This document shows, piece after piece, positions 51,408 to 61,311 of a stretch of DNA of 64,000 nucleotides. Source of the DNA: G963674835 sp963674835. Its GTDB lineage: Bacteria; Planctomycetota; Planctomycetia; Pirellulales; Thermoguttaceae. The stretch covers positions 1,178,001-1,242,000 of the forward strand of contig CAXXKC010000003.1 in assembly GCA_963674835.2 (NCBI GenBank), read 5' to 3'. The number at the start of each line of letters is the position of its first letter. Within the stretch, counting starts at the first letter, position 1. The notes under the pieces are model-generated. The model did not search any database. It was given only the letters and a program-made list of their open reading frames with translations, and was not told the DNA's origin. Both the position numbers and the translations under genes were made by a program.

Positions 51408-54400
51408 TCACACGTCTTCCCAGTATCCCGTGGCGATGAGGAAGTCGACGCTCGCATCGACGTCCTTCTTGTCGCCGATGTTGCTCGACTTGGCCGTGAC
51501 CGGATTGAAACCATTGACCAGAATCGAATAGGGGATATCGGCACAGGACAGTCTCGCCCAAGTATCGGCGGCCTCGAGATAATCGTTGCCGGCTGAATCG
51601 GTCAGATCTGCCTTGTCAATACCGCCGCCACTGTAGACCTCGACGTCATCGTATTGCACTACCCGATGATAGTAGCCTGCCCCATACAGACGGCTGATGG
51701 TCGGTGTCCCGTAATACGTGTCTCGGCCTGCCGTGCCGTTAAGGATCGCCCGGTCGTATCCGCCTGCGGTGGAATAGGTGAAGCAGTTGTCGAAATACCT
51801 GGCTCGGGCAAAAACGCCGCTCTCGTAGAACATCCGGCCTTGGGTGCCGTCGGCCCGGTATGTATCGTCACCCGGCGAATCGTAGAGGTACGCACTGTCG
51901 GTTCCGCCGCTGGTCGCCAGGCCGTGTGCATATGGGAACTGGTGGGCCGTCACCGAGTAATCGGGGCCGAGCATGGTCGCTTGTGTGGGCGTAACCGTGA
52001 ACGAGTCGTTGCCGGTCGAATCGTACAACCAAGCAACGTCGGTGCCGCTGCCGCCGTAGACTTCGACTTCATCGTACTGCACCACGCGATGATAGTAATC
52101 GGCCCCATAGAGGCGGCTGATGGTCGGCATTCCGTAGAAGGTATCGTCACCGGAGGTCCCATTGAGGATCGCCGTATCGTGGCCACCTGCAAGGGAGTAG
52201 GTGAAGAGGTTGTCGAAATACCTGGCGCGCACAAAGAAATCGTCACCAAACATCCGGCCTTGGGCCCCATCGGCTCGATAGACGTCATCACCGGCGGAGT
52301 CGTACAGGTACGCGTTGTCGGTCCCGCCGGCAGTCGCCAAACCGTGGACGTTGCGGAACTGACTGGCGGTTACGGAATACGCCGGGCCGTCCATCGTAGC
52401 GCTCGTCGGCGTGGCCGTGAACTTGTCGTTACCGGTCGAATCATATAGCCAAGCAGCGTCGGCACCACCACTACCGGAATTGGCATAGACGTAGCGGAAA
52501 CCTGCGGCCGTGTTCGAGAAGCCCGGCCCGATCATATTTGCCGACTGTGGATTGCCTGTGAAGGTATCCGTTTCGGGCGAATCGAACAGCCTAACCAAGT
52601 CGTCCCCGCCGCCTCCGTGGACGGTGATTGTCTCGGTATCGTACACCCACACGTCCAAACCGGTCACCGTGAAGCGGGCTTTGCCAGGCCAGATCCGTGC
52701 GTTTTCCGCCTGGGCTGACCCTTGCAGGGTTGCAGTGTCAGAGTCACCGTTACCACTAAAGCTGATGGTGGTCAGCTCTCCTTCGCCAAACGAGTAAACA
52801 ACGCCGTTGATCCCCACCCGGCTGCCGGCGGAGGCATCAAACGAAAACGTGTCGGCGCCAGCGGTGCCGAAGACAGTCAGGTGGGGCCCGCTTTGTGCGA
52901 CGAGGTTGGCCAGCAGCAAATCGACATCCGTCACCGTGCCGCTAAGTTGTACGATGTAGTTCTCACCTGCATTGACATTCCAATCGAGTCGCTGATGGCC
53001 ATCAACTAACGCTGAGGCTGACAGCAATGCAGACAACTCATTCAACAGCAAGATCTGGACGTTTGGGTTATCTGCCTCCAGACTCAGCAAGCCGGTATGC
53101 GTCGTCTGCAAGCTGTACCAAAGATCGTTAACGGAAGGATTCTGCGTTTGAAGATCGACGAAATCAACCGGCCCGAGCGGTATCACATCGTCATTGGCAA
53201 TGGTCCCCGTGGCCGCATCGGGCGTGCCAACTGTGTACCCTGTTCCCGAGGCCAACGTCAGCACAACCGTCTCGTCCGACTCAATCGTAGTGTCGGCCAC
53301 CGGACTGACCGTCACGATGGCCGCGGTAGAGTCGGCGGCAAACGTGACTGTCCCAGCCGTAGCGTCGAAGCTGGCTGCCCCCGTCTGGGTGTAGTCGGTC
53401 GTGTACGCAGCCCCACCGGCCACGTCAAAGTTCACCGTCAGGGCACTGGTGGCATCCCCGCTCCGCGTGAAGGTGTACACTAGGCTTGTCGAGCCGTCCT
53501 CCAGCACCGAAGCGGGCGATACCGCCACGGTGACAATGTCTGCACCCACATCGATTACGGTGACAGAGAGCACCGCCGTGTCATCCGGCGTCGTACCCAC
53601 CGAGGTGTCGTCCACCTCCACCGTCACGTCCAGCACCGCGTTCGTCTCGTGGTCCAGCACCGTCCCCGCCTTCAGATACAGCACCGTCCCGTCGATCTCG
53701 AACAGCCCCGAATCCGCGCCGCTGAGGCTCAGCTCGTTCGTCCCCAGCCCGTCGTCGCTAACCACGATGTCGGCCACCTTCAGCCGCGGCGTCGTGACCG
53801 CGTCCTCCAGCAACGTCGTCACCGTATTGGCCAGGCTCACCGAAGGAGCCTCGTTCGCATCACCGTTGAACTCATACGCACCAATATCCACCGACGTACC
53901 ACTAATGCGCGCATTGCCATCAAGATCCGTCGTTAAGGGGTTTCCGTCAACGTCAACAGCCAATGCGTCGTTACCTGTGTCAATTGCAGGACTATCCTGT
54001 TTGAGTCGCAGATCCCCGAGATCGGCGCTACCCAGGTCCGGATTACGGACAAACTTCGGGTCACTGCCAATCAGACATGCGGTTCCGGAATAACTTCCCT
54101 GGATATCAACACCTCCGAGCGTTGCGTCATTATGTGTTATCACTGAGTTGTTCAAGACAACCGTTGTATTACATGCGATCCCTCCCCCATATCGTTGCGC
54201 ATGATTGCCGGCTATCGTTGAATTCGTAATCTGTAATTCCCCGCTATAGGCATAAATCCCACCGCCCTCGCCAGCCATCGCATTCCCGGCATAGTCTTTG
54301 TACGAATAGCTGGCATTACCCACTACGACACTATTGATAAGTCTTACGGATGGGACTATTGAGGATGCCGGGCCGCTTGCAATACCGCCTCCCCGCCAGG

Positions 54401-56846
54401 ATTCATTCGACGATATGGTTGAGCCAATCACGATCAACGTATTGCTATTACATATTCCACCGCCAACAAATTGCGATGCCGTACCATTGTCCGTCACCAC
54501 CGAATCAACAATTGTGAGTACACCACTATTAAGGATTCCACCACCCGACGTGCCGCAATATCCACCACAAATCGTCAAGCCACTGAGCGTTGCAGTAGAA
54601 GTGACCAACAAAACGCGACTCTCCTGATTTCCATCAACTGCAAGAATGCCATAACCGGGCCCCGATATGATCACATTAGAATCAACACAGAGTTGAGAGC
54701 CAGCCAATGTTATGGTCGCCGTGCCTTCGTTGAAGAGCGCATCGAAGAAGGTGATTTCATCGAGCCCCGGATGGCTCTCCTCGTCTGCGGCCAGCGCAAG
54801 CGCCTCTCGCAAACTGAGATCGCCGCTGGAATAATCGCCGTCATCTTCGTCAACAAGCGTGTCAACAACCAATTGCCCTGGACTAACCGCGAGCCCTTCG
54901 CTTACGTAGAAATAGCGAGTGTGTCCATTGTAAGTTATCGCGGCATACGCATAGTAAGTACCTGACTTCAGCGACGCGGGTATGCCGCCCGTGTATCCCC
55001 CATCAGTAACAGCATTGGAAACAAGAGTGGCGATCTCATCACCAAGGTTGCACACATAGCTGTTATATGGGTTCCGGTCGTTGTCGAGATAAAACGTGAT
55101 TGTGGTTTCGTCCGCATCGGGCGTGTCATAGTAGTAGTCAATGTCGATGGTGCCTCCTTGCGCCACTGAATATGAGTCAAGTTCAAGATAGCCGATGTTC
55201 GCCCACTCGCCATCATTCGTGAACGTGCGTTCTGTGGTGCCGCCCAAGACCTCCCATAGACCGGAAGTTGGACGATCGCCACGTCGAATTAGGCTGTATG
55301 CAAATCCCGTTTCATTTCTTTCGCCTGGAGAAGGACCATCATAAGCATTGAGTACATACCAACTAGCAGCATTCTCTTCGCTGACAGATGCGTCATCATC
55401 ATCGAAGCCACCTTCGGTATCGATCGTGCCATGATACCAAAGATGGACGTCGGCGTGCGTGTCGGAATAGCCACTATAGCCACCTATCGCGTCACCGTTG
55501 AACCAATTCCCATCCAGATGAACATTGAGCGCACCAGAAACGGGTTCTCCATTAGGTTCAGAGCTGTCTTGGTCTCTGTAATAGTTGTCCGCGAATAGAA
55601 CATTACCGGGAACTGCTAGCAAATTTTCATCGGTATCACCTTCTCCCCAATCGTCTTCGGCAGTTCCATTTTCCGTGGGGTGCGGGTCTAGAAATGTGAC
55701 TTGATCTACCCAAATGCCTTCCGATCCCAATTGTTCTGCTATCGCTCCGACAAGGCTTCCTCCACGACTGTGGCCAATGAGATGGATTGGGGCGGACAAA
55801 AGCGAGGAGCAGGACATCAATGCATCAACGGCGTATTGAGCTACGACAGAGGTTGATGTCATAACAAAGCTCACTCCCCCGTCAATGTCTCTCCAATCTA
55901 GTTTGATGACGGCCTCCCCCGACGTATTTGCACTACTTCCCCAGACCGTATTGTTGTCTGGGGAGGAAAGATCAAGGCTAGATTGATAACGACCATCGTC
56001 ATACCAAACCGTTAGGGTATATTCCGCAACGACATCAGAACCACCACTAGCTGTAATGATTTCGTCTGCCATACTTTCTACCCAAGAGTAGTTGTCAACT
56101 GTAGAAAAACCATATCCATGAGTGACAATCGTTACTCCATACGCCACATCATCCAGCACGGAACCTTGATCGCGTTCCTGCGACGCGATTACATCATGTT
56201 CATAGCCAAGCAAGTGAGCGAGTTCGTGGGTGAGTAGGTCGGTGGTGTCGGCGGCTAGGGCGTCGGCGGAAGACGTCGAAGTGGTTTCGACGGTTTGCAG
56301 GGTATCGGTGAATACGAACGCCTCGTCGGAACGGTTGTGGTTGCCGACGTCGACCGAGTCGGCCAGGCCGAGGAAGGAGCCGTAGGCCGAGAAGGCTGCG
56401 TCATTGCCGCCTATGTAGATGGTGGAATACTGCGTGTCGTCGGTCGGCTTAACGGTTGTGAACGTGATGCCCGTGCCGGCGAAGATCCCTTCAAGCCGTG
56501 CCACCACGGCGTCGATAATCTCTTGCTCGTCGCCAGCCAATGCGGCACGAGCCGCGAACGCCGCAACGTCGATGTCGTCAATCACGACCGGGCCGTCGTA
56601 TGTCAGGTCTTCTGCGCCGTCGAAATCCAAATAGACGACTTGGCCTTCAAACTGGTCCGGACGCGGATCAACCAGCGTCATGCCAGGCAATTCTGGATAG
56701 GGCCCGATTGACAGCAGACAGCGGTCTTCCAGCGGCTCGCATGCCAATGAACGTACGGCGGTGGCCGATCGTAGTGCGGGCGTCGCGCAGCGATTCGTAC
56801 GGGAGCGGCGGCAACGGGTGACGAATGACAGGAAACGGCGACGCAT
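51408..56846 (-). CDS. Giant secreted multidomain protein: metzincin motif, lipase motif, beta-helix and repeat modules
   Basis: 1812 residues; GGGAGG precedes the ATG. The basic N terminus runs into CEPLEDRCLLS (~36-46), the planctomycete motif found on giant surface or exported proteins. HELAHLLGYEH (207-217) is a complete metzincin HExxHxxGxxH zinc site. VTHGYGF (~241) and LIGHSRGGS (Ser360 in GxSxG) are the oxyanion and nucleophile motifs of an alpha/beta-hydrolase lipase. Residues ~670-1035 form a right-handed beta-helix ending in a choice-of-anchor-Q-like block (LRLKQDSPAIDTGND, VDIGAYEF). Cadherin-like and Calx-beta-like modules follow to ~1215. The last ~450 residues hold acidic repeats including a 141-residue tandem duplication. 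No dockerin or PEP-CTERM tail is present. Likely surface-bound or secreted. Confidence 0.85.
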   Translation of the reverse strand: MRRRFLSFVTRCRRSRTNRCATPALRSATAVRSLACEPLEDRCLLSIGPYPELPGMTLVDPRPDQFEGQVVYLDFDGAEDLTYDGPVVIDDIDVAAFAARAALAGDEQEIIDAVVARLEGIFAGTGITFTTVKPTDDTQYSTIYIGGNDAAFSAYGSFLGLADSVDVGNHNRSDEAFVFTDTLQTVETTSTSSADALAADTTDLLTHELAHLLGYEHDVIASQERDQGSVLDDVAYGVTIVTHGYGFSTVDNYSWVESMADEIITASGGSDVVAEYTLTVWYDDGRYQSSLDLSSPDNNTVWGSSANTSGEAVIKLDWRDIDGGVSFVMTSTSVVAQYAVDALMSCSSLLSAPIHLIGHSRGGSLVGAIAEQLGSEGIWVDQVTFLDPHPTENGTAEDDWGEGDTDENLLAVPGNVLFADNYYRDQDSSEPNGEPVSGALNVHLDGNWFNGDAIGGYSGYSDTHADVHLWYHGTIDTEGGFDDDDASVSEENAASWYVLNAYDGPSPGERNETGFAYSLIRRGDRPTSGLWEVLGGTTERTFTNDGEWANIGYLELDSYSVAQGGTIDIDYYYDTPDADETTITFYLDNDRNPYNSYVCNLGDEIATLVSNAVTDGGYTGGIPASLKSGTYYAYAAITYNGHTRYFYVSEGLAVSPGQLVVDTLVDEDDGDYSSGDLSLREALALAADEESHPGLDEITFFDALFNEGTATITLAGSQLCVDSNVIISGPGYGILAVDGNQESRVLLVTSTATLSGLTICGGYCGTSGGGILNSGVLTIVDSVVTDNGTASQFVGGGICNSNTLIVIGSTISSNESWRGGGIASGPASSIVPSVRLINSVVVGNASYSYKDYAGNAMAGEGGGIYAYSGELQITNSTIAGNHAQRYGGGIACNTTVVLNNSVITHNDATLGGVDIQGSYSGTACLIGSDPKFVRNPDLGSADLGDLRLKQDSPAIDTGNDALAVDVDGNPLTTDLDGNARISGTSVDIGAYEFNGDANEAPSVSLANTVTTLLEDAVTTPRLKVADIVVSDDGLGTNELSLSGADSGLFEIDGTVLYLKAGTVLDHETNAVLDVTVEVDDTSVGTTPDDTAVLSVTVIDVGADIVTVAVSPASVLEDGSTSLVYTFTRSGDATSALTVNFDVAGGAAYTTDYTQTGAASFDATAGTVTFAADSTAAIVTVSPVADTTIESDETVVLTLASGTGYTVGTPDAATGTIANDDVIPLGPVDFVDLQTQNPSVNDLWYSLQTTHTGLLSLEADNPNVQILLLNELSALLSASALVDGHQRLDWNVNAGENYIVQLSGTVTDVDLLLANLVAQSGPHLTVFGTAGADTFSFDASAGSRVGINGVVYSFGEGELTTISFSGNGDSDTATLQGSAQAENARIWPGKARFTVTGLDVWVYDTETITVHGGGGDDLVRLFDSPETDTFTGNPQSANMIGPGFSNTAAGFRYVYANSGSGGADAAWLYDSTGNDKFTATPTSATMDGPAYSVTASQFRNVHGLATAGGTDNAYLYDSAGDDVYRADGAQGRMFGDDFFVRARYFDNLFTYSLAGGHDTAILNGTSGDDTFYGMPTISRLYGADYYHRVVQYDEVEVYGGSGTDVAWLYDSTGNDSFTVTPTQATMLGPDYSVTAHQFPYAHGLATSGGTDSAYLYDSPGDDTYRADGTQGRMFYESGVFARARYFDNCFTYSTAGGYDRAILNGTAGRDTYYGTPTISRLYGAGYYHRVVQYDDVEVYSGGGIDKADLTDSAGNDYLEAADTWARLSCADIPYSILVNGFNPVTAKSSNIGDKKDVDASVDFLIATGYWEDV
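51633..52478 (-). repeat. 423-bp in-frame tandem duplication inside the giant gene
   Basis: Segments 51633-52055 and 52056-52478 are homologous over their whole length, each encoding 141 residues with the blocks AWLYDSTGNDxF, AYLYDSxGDDxYRADG, QGRMF, FARARYFDN and ISRLYGAxYYHRVVQYD. The high DNA similarity shows a recent duplication. A further, shorter degenerate unit lies toward the N-terminal side (VRLFDSPETDTFTGNP). Confidence 0.8.
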
Positions 56847-57574
56847 CGGCAGGACCTCCCTTCAGGTTGCTGAAGCTCTCGTGGGCCTTGTGGTGTCGGT
56901 GCCCGACCAGAGAGGCTCGATGTGTCGTACCCTCAGCGAGGATGTCAGATGCCTCGTACTAGGGCAAACCGCCATAAAAGGACAGTAATAACCTAGCCAT
57001 TAGTGCAGGGTAGACGGGCCCACTTTTGTTACCACACGGATGGACGTCAACCCCCACAACGAGGAAGGGGCGTCGCAATCCTGTTGCCTCCATCTTGTTT
57101 GACCTTGCATTTCCGATCACCTTGGCATGTGTTGGTGCCCGGATGCGGTGACGGGGTGACCATCCAGCAGCTTCCGACCCCTGCCCTTGGATCGCAAACG
57201 AACTTCGTGAGTCCGACCGGATCACCACTTATCAAGAAATCGGTGGACGCCCGGAACACGATTTGGCAGCCGCTTCTCACGGGCCGCTCCGCCGTGGTGA
57301 ACCTAACACTTGTCCCTTGCTCGTGATGGTAACCCCGCGACCGCCCCCTTTTGCGGCGCCGCTTGTGCGTGTCTTGTAGTGAAACGGCGTGAGGCGGGTA
57401 TGAGAGCGTGGCAAACGGCAACGCGACCACCGCTTCTACCCGCGTCAAGGATTGGCGTGACCGTCAAATAGCGTCGTCTGCCTGTTGATTCACCGAACCC
57501 ACAGCGCCGGTCGCCTCGTCAGGGTATCGAGCTTGGCGAAGTTACGAAGCAATTCACTTCCTTGGAGGACAATC
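56847..57574. other. Gene-free stretch upstream of the giant gene
   Basis: About 730 bp with overlapping short frames on both strands, none resembling a protein. It must hold the promoter of the giant gene, but no convincing -35/-10 pair was found. Confidence 0.4.
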
Positions 57575-57688
57575 ATGCTACGCGTCAATGTCGGTCTGAG
57601 TCGGAAGGTGTCGAAGGATTACGACTTCACCGGCTACTCCATCAATCTGGAGGGAGAGGTTACTACATCAACACGAAGCCAGCCCTGA
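57575..57688 (+). CDS. Short unrecognised ORF, possibly a truncated gene
   Basis: 37 residues, starting LRVNVGLSRKVSKDYDFTGY and then SINLEGEV, with a good GGAGG site 7 bp before the ATG. The compact, regular start looks like the N terminus of a longer protein cut off after GEV, where the frame ends in low-complexity TTSTRSQP. It lies 195 bp from a tRNA gene, a common integration site. It could be a genuine small protein or a gene fragment; function unknown. Confidence 0.4.
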   Translation: MLRVNVGLSRKVSKDYDFTGYSINLEGEVTTSTRSQP

Positions 57689-57825
57689 GGGCAGCAGGTA
57701 ACGCCCGCAAAGTAAGGATATTGGAGCCGGCACCGGGGGAGCCCCGCGGCGCCGATCCAACGGGGTCTGAAACCAACACGGTCCCAGAAATGTAGAACTT
57801 TCGTAGAACTGCCCCGGAGCTCACG

Positions 57826-57863
57826 AAAAAGGGCTTGCCGTCAGAGCGACGCAAGCCCTTTTC
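57826..57863. terminator. Bidirectional intrinsic terminator-like hairpin next to tRNA-Leu
   Basis: AAAAAGGGCTTGC and GCAAGCCCTTTT pair over about 12 bp around a 12-nt loop, with A-runs on the left and T-runs on the right arm, so a T-tract follows the stem in both directions. It lies 20 bp past the 3' end of the minus-strand tRNA gene. Confidence 0.75.
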
Positions 57864-57882
57864 TAATACGGTTTTACTGAAG

Positions 57883-57965
57883 TACCGGAGGTGGGAGTTG
57901 AACCCACACCACCTTGCGGTGACTGGATTTTGAGTCCAGCGCGTCTGCCATTCCGCCACTCCGGC
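57883..57965 (-). tRNA. tRNA-Leu (anticodon CAA)
   Basis: Read on the minus strand, GCCGGAG pairs with CTCCGGT as acceptor stem; the anticodon arm is CTGGA-CTCAAAA-TCCAG with anticodon CAA (codon UUG). A long variable arm (TCACCGCAAGGTGG) and the T-arm GTGGGTTCAACTCCCAC confirm a class II leucine tRNA of about 83 nt. The 3' CCA is not encoded. A hairpin terminator follows at 57826-57863. Confidence 0.95.
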
Positions 57966-58528
57966 TGGTGCTGCCGTTACGCTTCGGTCAGATTCTAACT
58001 ATCGGCTGTGTATTGGGTTGTGGTGTGGCCTTGTTGTGGTGATATGGTCGTGGAGGATTTTTCGTGCCGCGGGTCTGTTGGCAAGGCATGGCACCCTGTT
58101 ACCCCCCACGGGAGTCAACAGGATGAGGCGGTCGCTGGGAACGGTCGGATCGCCTGCCTCACGGTACGGCTGGGACAGCAGGCTCAACATTTGCTGCCCA
58201 GAAGGGACATTGTGACTTCTGTTCAGTTCGACGGCAACCCTCCTGAGGAGGCCCCCGAAACGGATTCCATCGGGTACGCTGGGTGTTGTGGGCTGGGTAT
58301 TGGGTGATGACCGACTTGGGGCGTCGGGCAATGGCGCGAGGGATCGGTTTTGGGCGTTGGCTGCGAGCGCGTGGGGGCGCGGCATGGCTGCGGGCACGAT
58401 GGTGTGGACGGCGACGCGAGAGCACTGCGCTTGGGCGGTTGATAAGGGTGGCGAGCCGGGTGATACGAGTCATTGCTAGGTTGAGAGCTCGTGGTTGTGG
58501 TAACATGATCGTAAGAAAGGGAAGCACC
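57966..58528. other. Gene-free stretch between tRNA-Leu and the WbsX-like gene
   Basis: About 560 bp. Frames are open here on both strands because of base composition, but none resembles a protein. The promoters of the tRNA and the plus-strand gene must lie here. Confidence 0.4.
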
Positions 58529-59785
58529 ATGAAATGTGTGTCTGTGGGTTGGTTGTCGATGTTCGTCTGGCCTTGCTTTGCCGCGTTCGTGGTCCTTTCG
58601 TTCGCCGCGAGAGGAGCCGGCCAGGAGGTCGATGCATCGAAGGTGGTCAAACCGTCCGTGGGTCGTGTGGACGGGACCGTTAAGCAAGAAAGCTACGTGC
58701 CTGAGCCGAAGCCCGTTCGCACGTCGATCCTCATCGGCGCCCACAACTGCCCGTTGTGGGAGGCAGACCAGCCGCAGATGTGGAACCAGGTTCTCAAGCA
58801 TCCCGAGCGGACCCCGGCACTTGGGTTCTATTCCCAGGAGAATCCCGAGGTCGCGGACTGGGAAACCAAGTGGGCGGTGGAGCATGGCGTCTCGTTCTTC
58901 ATCTATTGCTGGTATCGCAACGGTCAGGGCGGGCCGGTGAAGACGCGGTTCAGCAGCGCGATCCACGAGGCCCTGTTCAAATCCCGCTACATGTCCAAGA
59001 TCAAGTTCACCATTATGTGGGAGAATCAGGCCAAAGGGGTCGCCGGCGTATCCAGCGAAGAAGACCTGATGCAGAATCTGCTGCCGTACTGGACGGAGAA
59101 TTATTTTCGCCATCCCAGCTACTTGAAGATCGACAACAAGCCGCTCTTGTTTATCTACCGGCCCGAATTCCTTGTGCAGGACTTGGGCGGTATCGACAAG
59201 GTGCGGGCGGCCTTCGACAAGATGCGCGAGGCCTGCCGGCGGGCGGGATTTGCAGGGCTGTATCTTCTGGGCGAATACCGGGGCCTCGACCGGAAACACC
59301 TGGAGTTGATGAAGCAACTGGGGCTGGACTACACGTTCGCCTATTGTTGGCACGTCCAGGGTAATCCCAGCCCAGAGCAAGCCATCGCTGCGCAACTTGC
59401 CGACATCCGCAAGACGCGCGAGATGGGCATCTTACCGGAGGTCGTGACCGTTTCCCAAGGCTGGAGTGGGTGGCACGACGAGGGGAGCATCTGGAAGATA
59501 CCACCGGCCGAGTACAAGGAGTTGCTGGAGAAAGCCAAGGCCATCATCCGCACCTTTCCCGCCGATGAACTGGGCAGCAAGATTCTGCTGCTGGACAACT
59601 GGAACGAATGGAGCGAGGGCCACTACCTCGCACCCCATCGCGAATACGGCTTCGGCTACCTGGATGCGGTGCGAGAGGTCTTCTCCGATGCTCCGAAGGA
59701 CCATGTCGATTTGCTGCCCGATGATGTGGGCCTGGGGCCGTATGACCAGGCCTACCAGCGATGGAGCGCCTCGAAGAAGCCGTGA
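58529..59785 (+). CDS. Secreted WbsX/GH99-like protein
   Basis: 418 residues from the ATG at 58529, preceded by AAAGGGA; the open frame extends to 58283 but only this start gives a signal peptide (KCVSVGWLSMFVWPCFAAFVVLSFAARGAG). The body fits the WbsX/GH99-like barrel: LGFYSQENPEVADWETKWAVEHGVSFFIYCWY near the start, YLKIDNKPLLFIYRPE in the middle, LDYTFAYCWHV, and the C-terminal ILLLDNWNEWSEGHYLAP, the family's NWNEWxEG motif. Relatives are glycoside hydrolases of the endo-alpha-mannanase type or polysaccharide-biosynthesis-linked proteins. A secreted hydrolase acting on glycans is the likeliest reading. Confidence 0.82.
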   Translation: MKCVSVGWLSMFVWPCFAAFVVLSFAARGAGQEVDASKVVKPSVGRVDGTVKQESYVPEPKPVRTSILIGAHNCPLWEADQPQMWNQVLKHPERTPALGFYSQENPEVADWETKWAVEHGVSFFIYCWYRNGQGGPVKTRFSSAIHEALFKSRYMSKIKFTIMWENQAKGVAGVSSEEDLMQNLLPYWTENYFRHPSYLKIDNKPLLFIYRPEFLVQDLGGIDKVRAAFDKMREACRRAGFAGLYLLGEYRGLDRKHLELMKQLGLDYTFAYCWHVQGNPSPEQAIAAQLADIRKTREMGILPEVVTVSQGWSGWHDEGSIWKIPPAEYKELLEKAKAIIRTFPADELGSKILLLDNWNEWSEGHYLAPHREYGFGYLDAVREVFSDAPKDHVDLLPDDVGLGPYDQAYQRWSASKKP

Positions 59786-59831
59786 GCCGCAGGTGGTGGC
59801 GCGAGGCAGGCTTGGCCGGGTTGTCAGGGTT

Positions 59832-60647
59832 TCATGCTGTGGTGCGCGCCCTCGGACAGGCGAGCCGCCATCCGCATCGCATCATGCCAATCTGAGAGAC
59901 GGCGAACCAGAGCAAGACGGCCGTGAGCGTTATCACCGCAACGGTGGTCCACCAGCGGACTCGCTGCCCGAGTTCGATGCTCGCCGCTCGAGTGGTCTTC
60001 ACGTCCGTTTCCAACTTGCCGATCCTCGAAGACAGGCTGGCGAGCCTCGCATCGAGGTCAGCCACACGAGTGACGACTGCAATGGCGACTTCACGGGTGA
60101 GCTTCCCCTTGTCGCGCAGCTCAATGAGTTCCTGACGGATGGCCTGGAGCTTCGCGAGTACGTCGGCCACGGTTTCGGAGAACTCCTGCACGGTGCCGGC
60201 GACCGTCACTGCCGCGGAATCTTGGCGTGCCGTACCGAACTCGGACGACACGACCGCTTCGGACACCCTGCTGACCCCGTTGGCCACGGCCTGGCCGGAC
60301 TGAAGCCACGATTCGGCCGACTTCAATTCGTCAAATACGGTATTGAGCGTTTGCAGCAGCGGCTCGCACTCTTTGCGGGCATCCACTTCTGCGTTCTTCA
60401 GGCGCTTCGCAAGCTGTGAGACGCCAGTGACCCGTTGCTGGCAACGGTCCACCGTCTGCTTGACCCGATCCAGCTTGACGTCGACGAAGGCTAGCGCCTC
60501 GTCGGCGGTGCCGAACAACGCAGTCCCAATGCGGTCGAGGCGGCTTCGTCCTGCCCAGAGGATGAACGTGCTTGAAATGCACAGGAGCAGGCCGAGAACC
60601 GACAGGAGAAGGGTGCCAAGGCCCGTCGAGCGTCGAATGATTGTCAT
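59832..60647 (-). CDS. Membrane protein with long coiled coil
   Basis: 271 residues from the ATG at 60647 (GGAGGA upstream); the longer frame to 60866 has no such site. A membrane helix near the N terminus (GLGTLLLSVLGLLLCISSTFILWAG) and another near the C terminus (WWTTVAVITLTAVLLWFAVSQIG) flank ~190 residues of heptad-like helix (LDRVKQTVDRCQQRVTGVSQLAKRLK, LDARLASLSSRIGKLETDV). No catalytic motif. It could be a chemoreceptor-like or structural protein without a signalling domain. Function unknown. Confidence 0.65.
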   Translation of the reverse strand: MTIIRRSTGLGTLLLSVLGLLLCISSTFILWAGRSRLDRIGTALFGTADEALAFVDVKLDRVKQTVDRCQQRVTGVSQLAKRLKNAEVDARKECEPLLQTLNTVFDELKSAESWLQSGQAVANGVSRVSEAVVSSEFGTARQDSAAVTVAGTVQEFSETVADVLAKLQAIRQELIELRDKGKLTREVAIAVVTRVADLDARLASLSSRIGKLETDVKTTRAASIELGQRVRWWTTVAVITLTAVLLWFAVSQIGMMRCGWRLACPRARTTA

Positions 60648-60750
60648 GCGATGGTCCTCCAGGGCCGACCGGGGTTGTCGTCGCATCAGGATTGTATCAC
60701 GGCCCGTTCTGCGTGTGATGGTATCGGCCGGATGTGGCGATGCGCATTCT

Positions 60751-61086
60751 TCAGCCTCCCGCCCGTTTCGCTCGATAGCCCATCCCTTCGAGTTCGGTGA
60801 TGATCCGATCTCTGTGGTCGCCTTGGATTTCGATCCGGCCATCTTTGACCGTTCCCCCGGTGCCAAGCCGAGTCTTCAGCTTGGTGGCAAGCTCGGCGAG
60901 GCGGACTTCGTCCAACGGCAGGTCGGAAACAATCGTCACCCCCTTGCCTCGCCTGCCCTTTGTCTCTCTGCCCACCCGAACCACGGTGGACTTGCTTGGG
61001 ACGACGGGCTCGTCTTTGCAGGTGCATGTGGTCTTCAGTTGGTGGCACTTGGGGCAAAGCAGCTTTCGCCAGTTGTCCTGTTTCAT
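60751..61086 (-). CDS. SUI1/eIF1-family translation factor (YciH-like) with N-terminal Cys motif
   Basis: 111 residues from the ATG at 61086; an ATG at 61122 is in frame. The SUI1 domain is clear: GRRGKGVTIVSDLPLDE, LATKLKTRLGTGGTVKDGRI, EIQGDHRDRIITEL and a GY...KRAGG end. The N terminus has CPKCHQLKTTCTC, a small zinc-ribbon-like cluster seen in some bacterial homologues. Bacterial SUI1 proteins bind the ribosome and influence start-codon fidelity in vitro; their physiological role is not settled. Confidence 0.92.
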   Translation of the reverse strand: MKQDNWRKLLCPKCHQLKTTCTCKDEPVVPSKSTVVRVGRETKGRRGKGVTIVSDLPLDEVRLAELATKLKTRLGTGGTVKDGRIEIQGDHRDRIITELEGMGYRAKRAGG

Positions 61087-61311
61087 CGTGGAACGACCAT
61101 CGCCTTGTTGCTGATGACACACATGCCGTAACGCCAGGCCGTCTCACTCTGTTTCACACTGCTCCGGCAATGCCTGCCGCATCCTTGGTTGCGATGCGGG
61201 CATGAGACTCGTGTGGATCACACGGCGCGATTTGTTCGGTGAACTGCTCGTCTGGCTCGTGCTTTGTGTGGGGATGGAAGGGGCCTGCATCTGTTGCCTC
61301 TGCCAGCCCGA

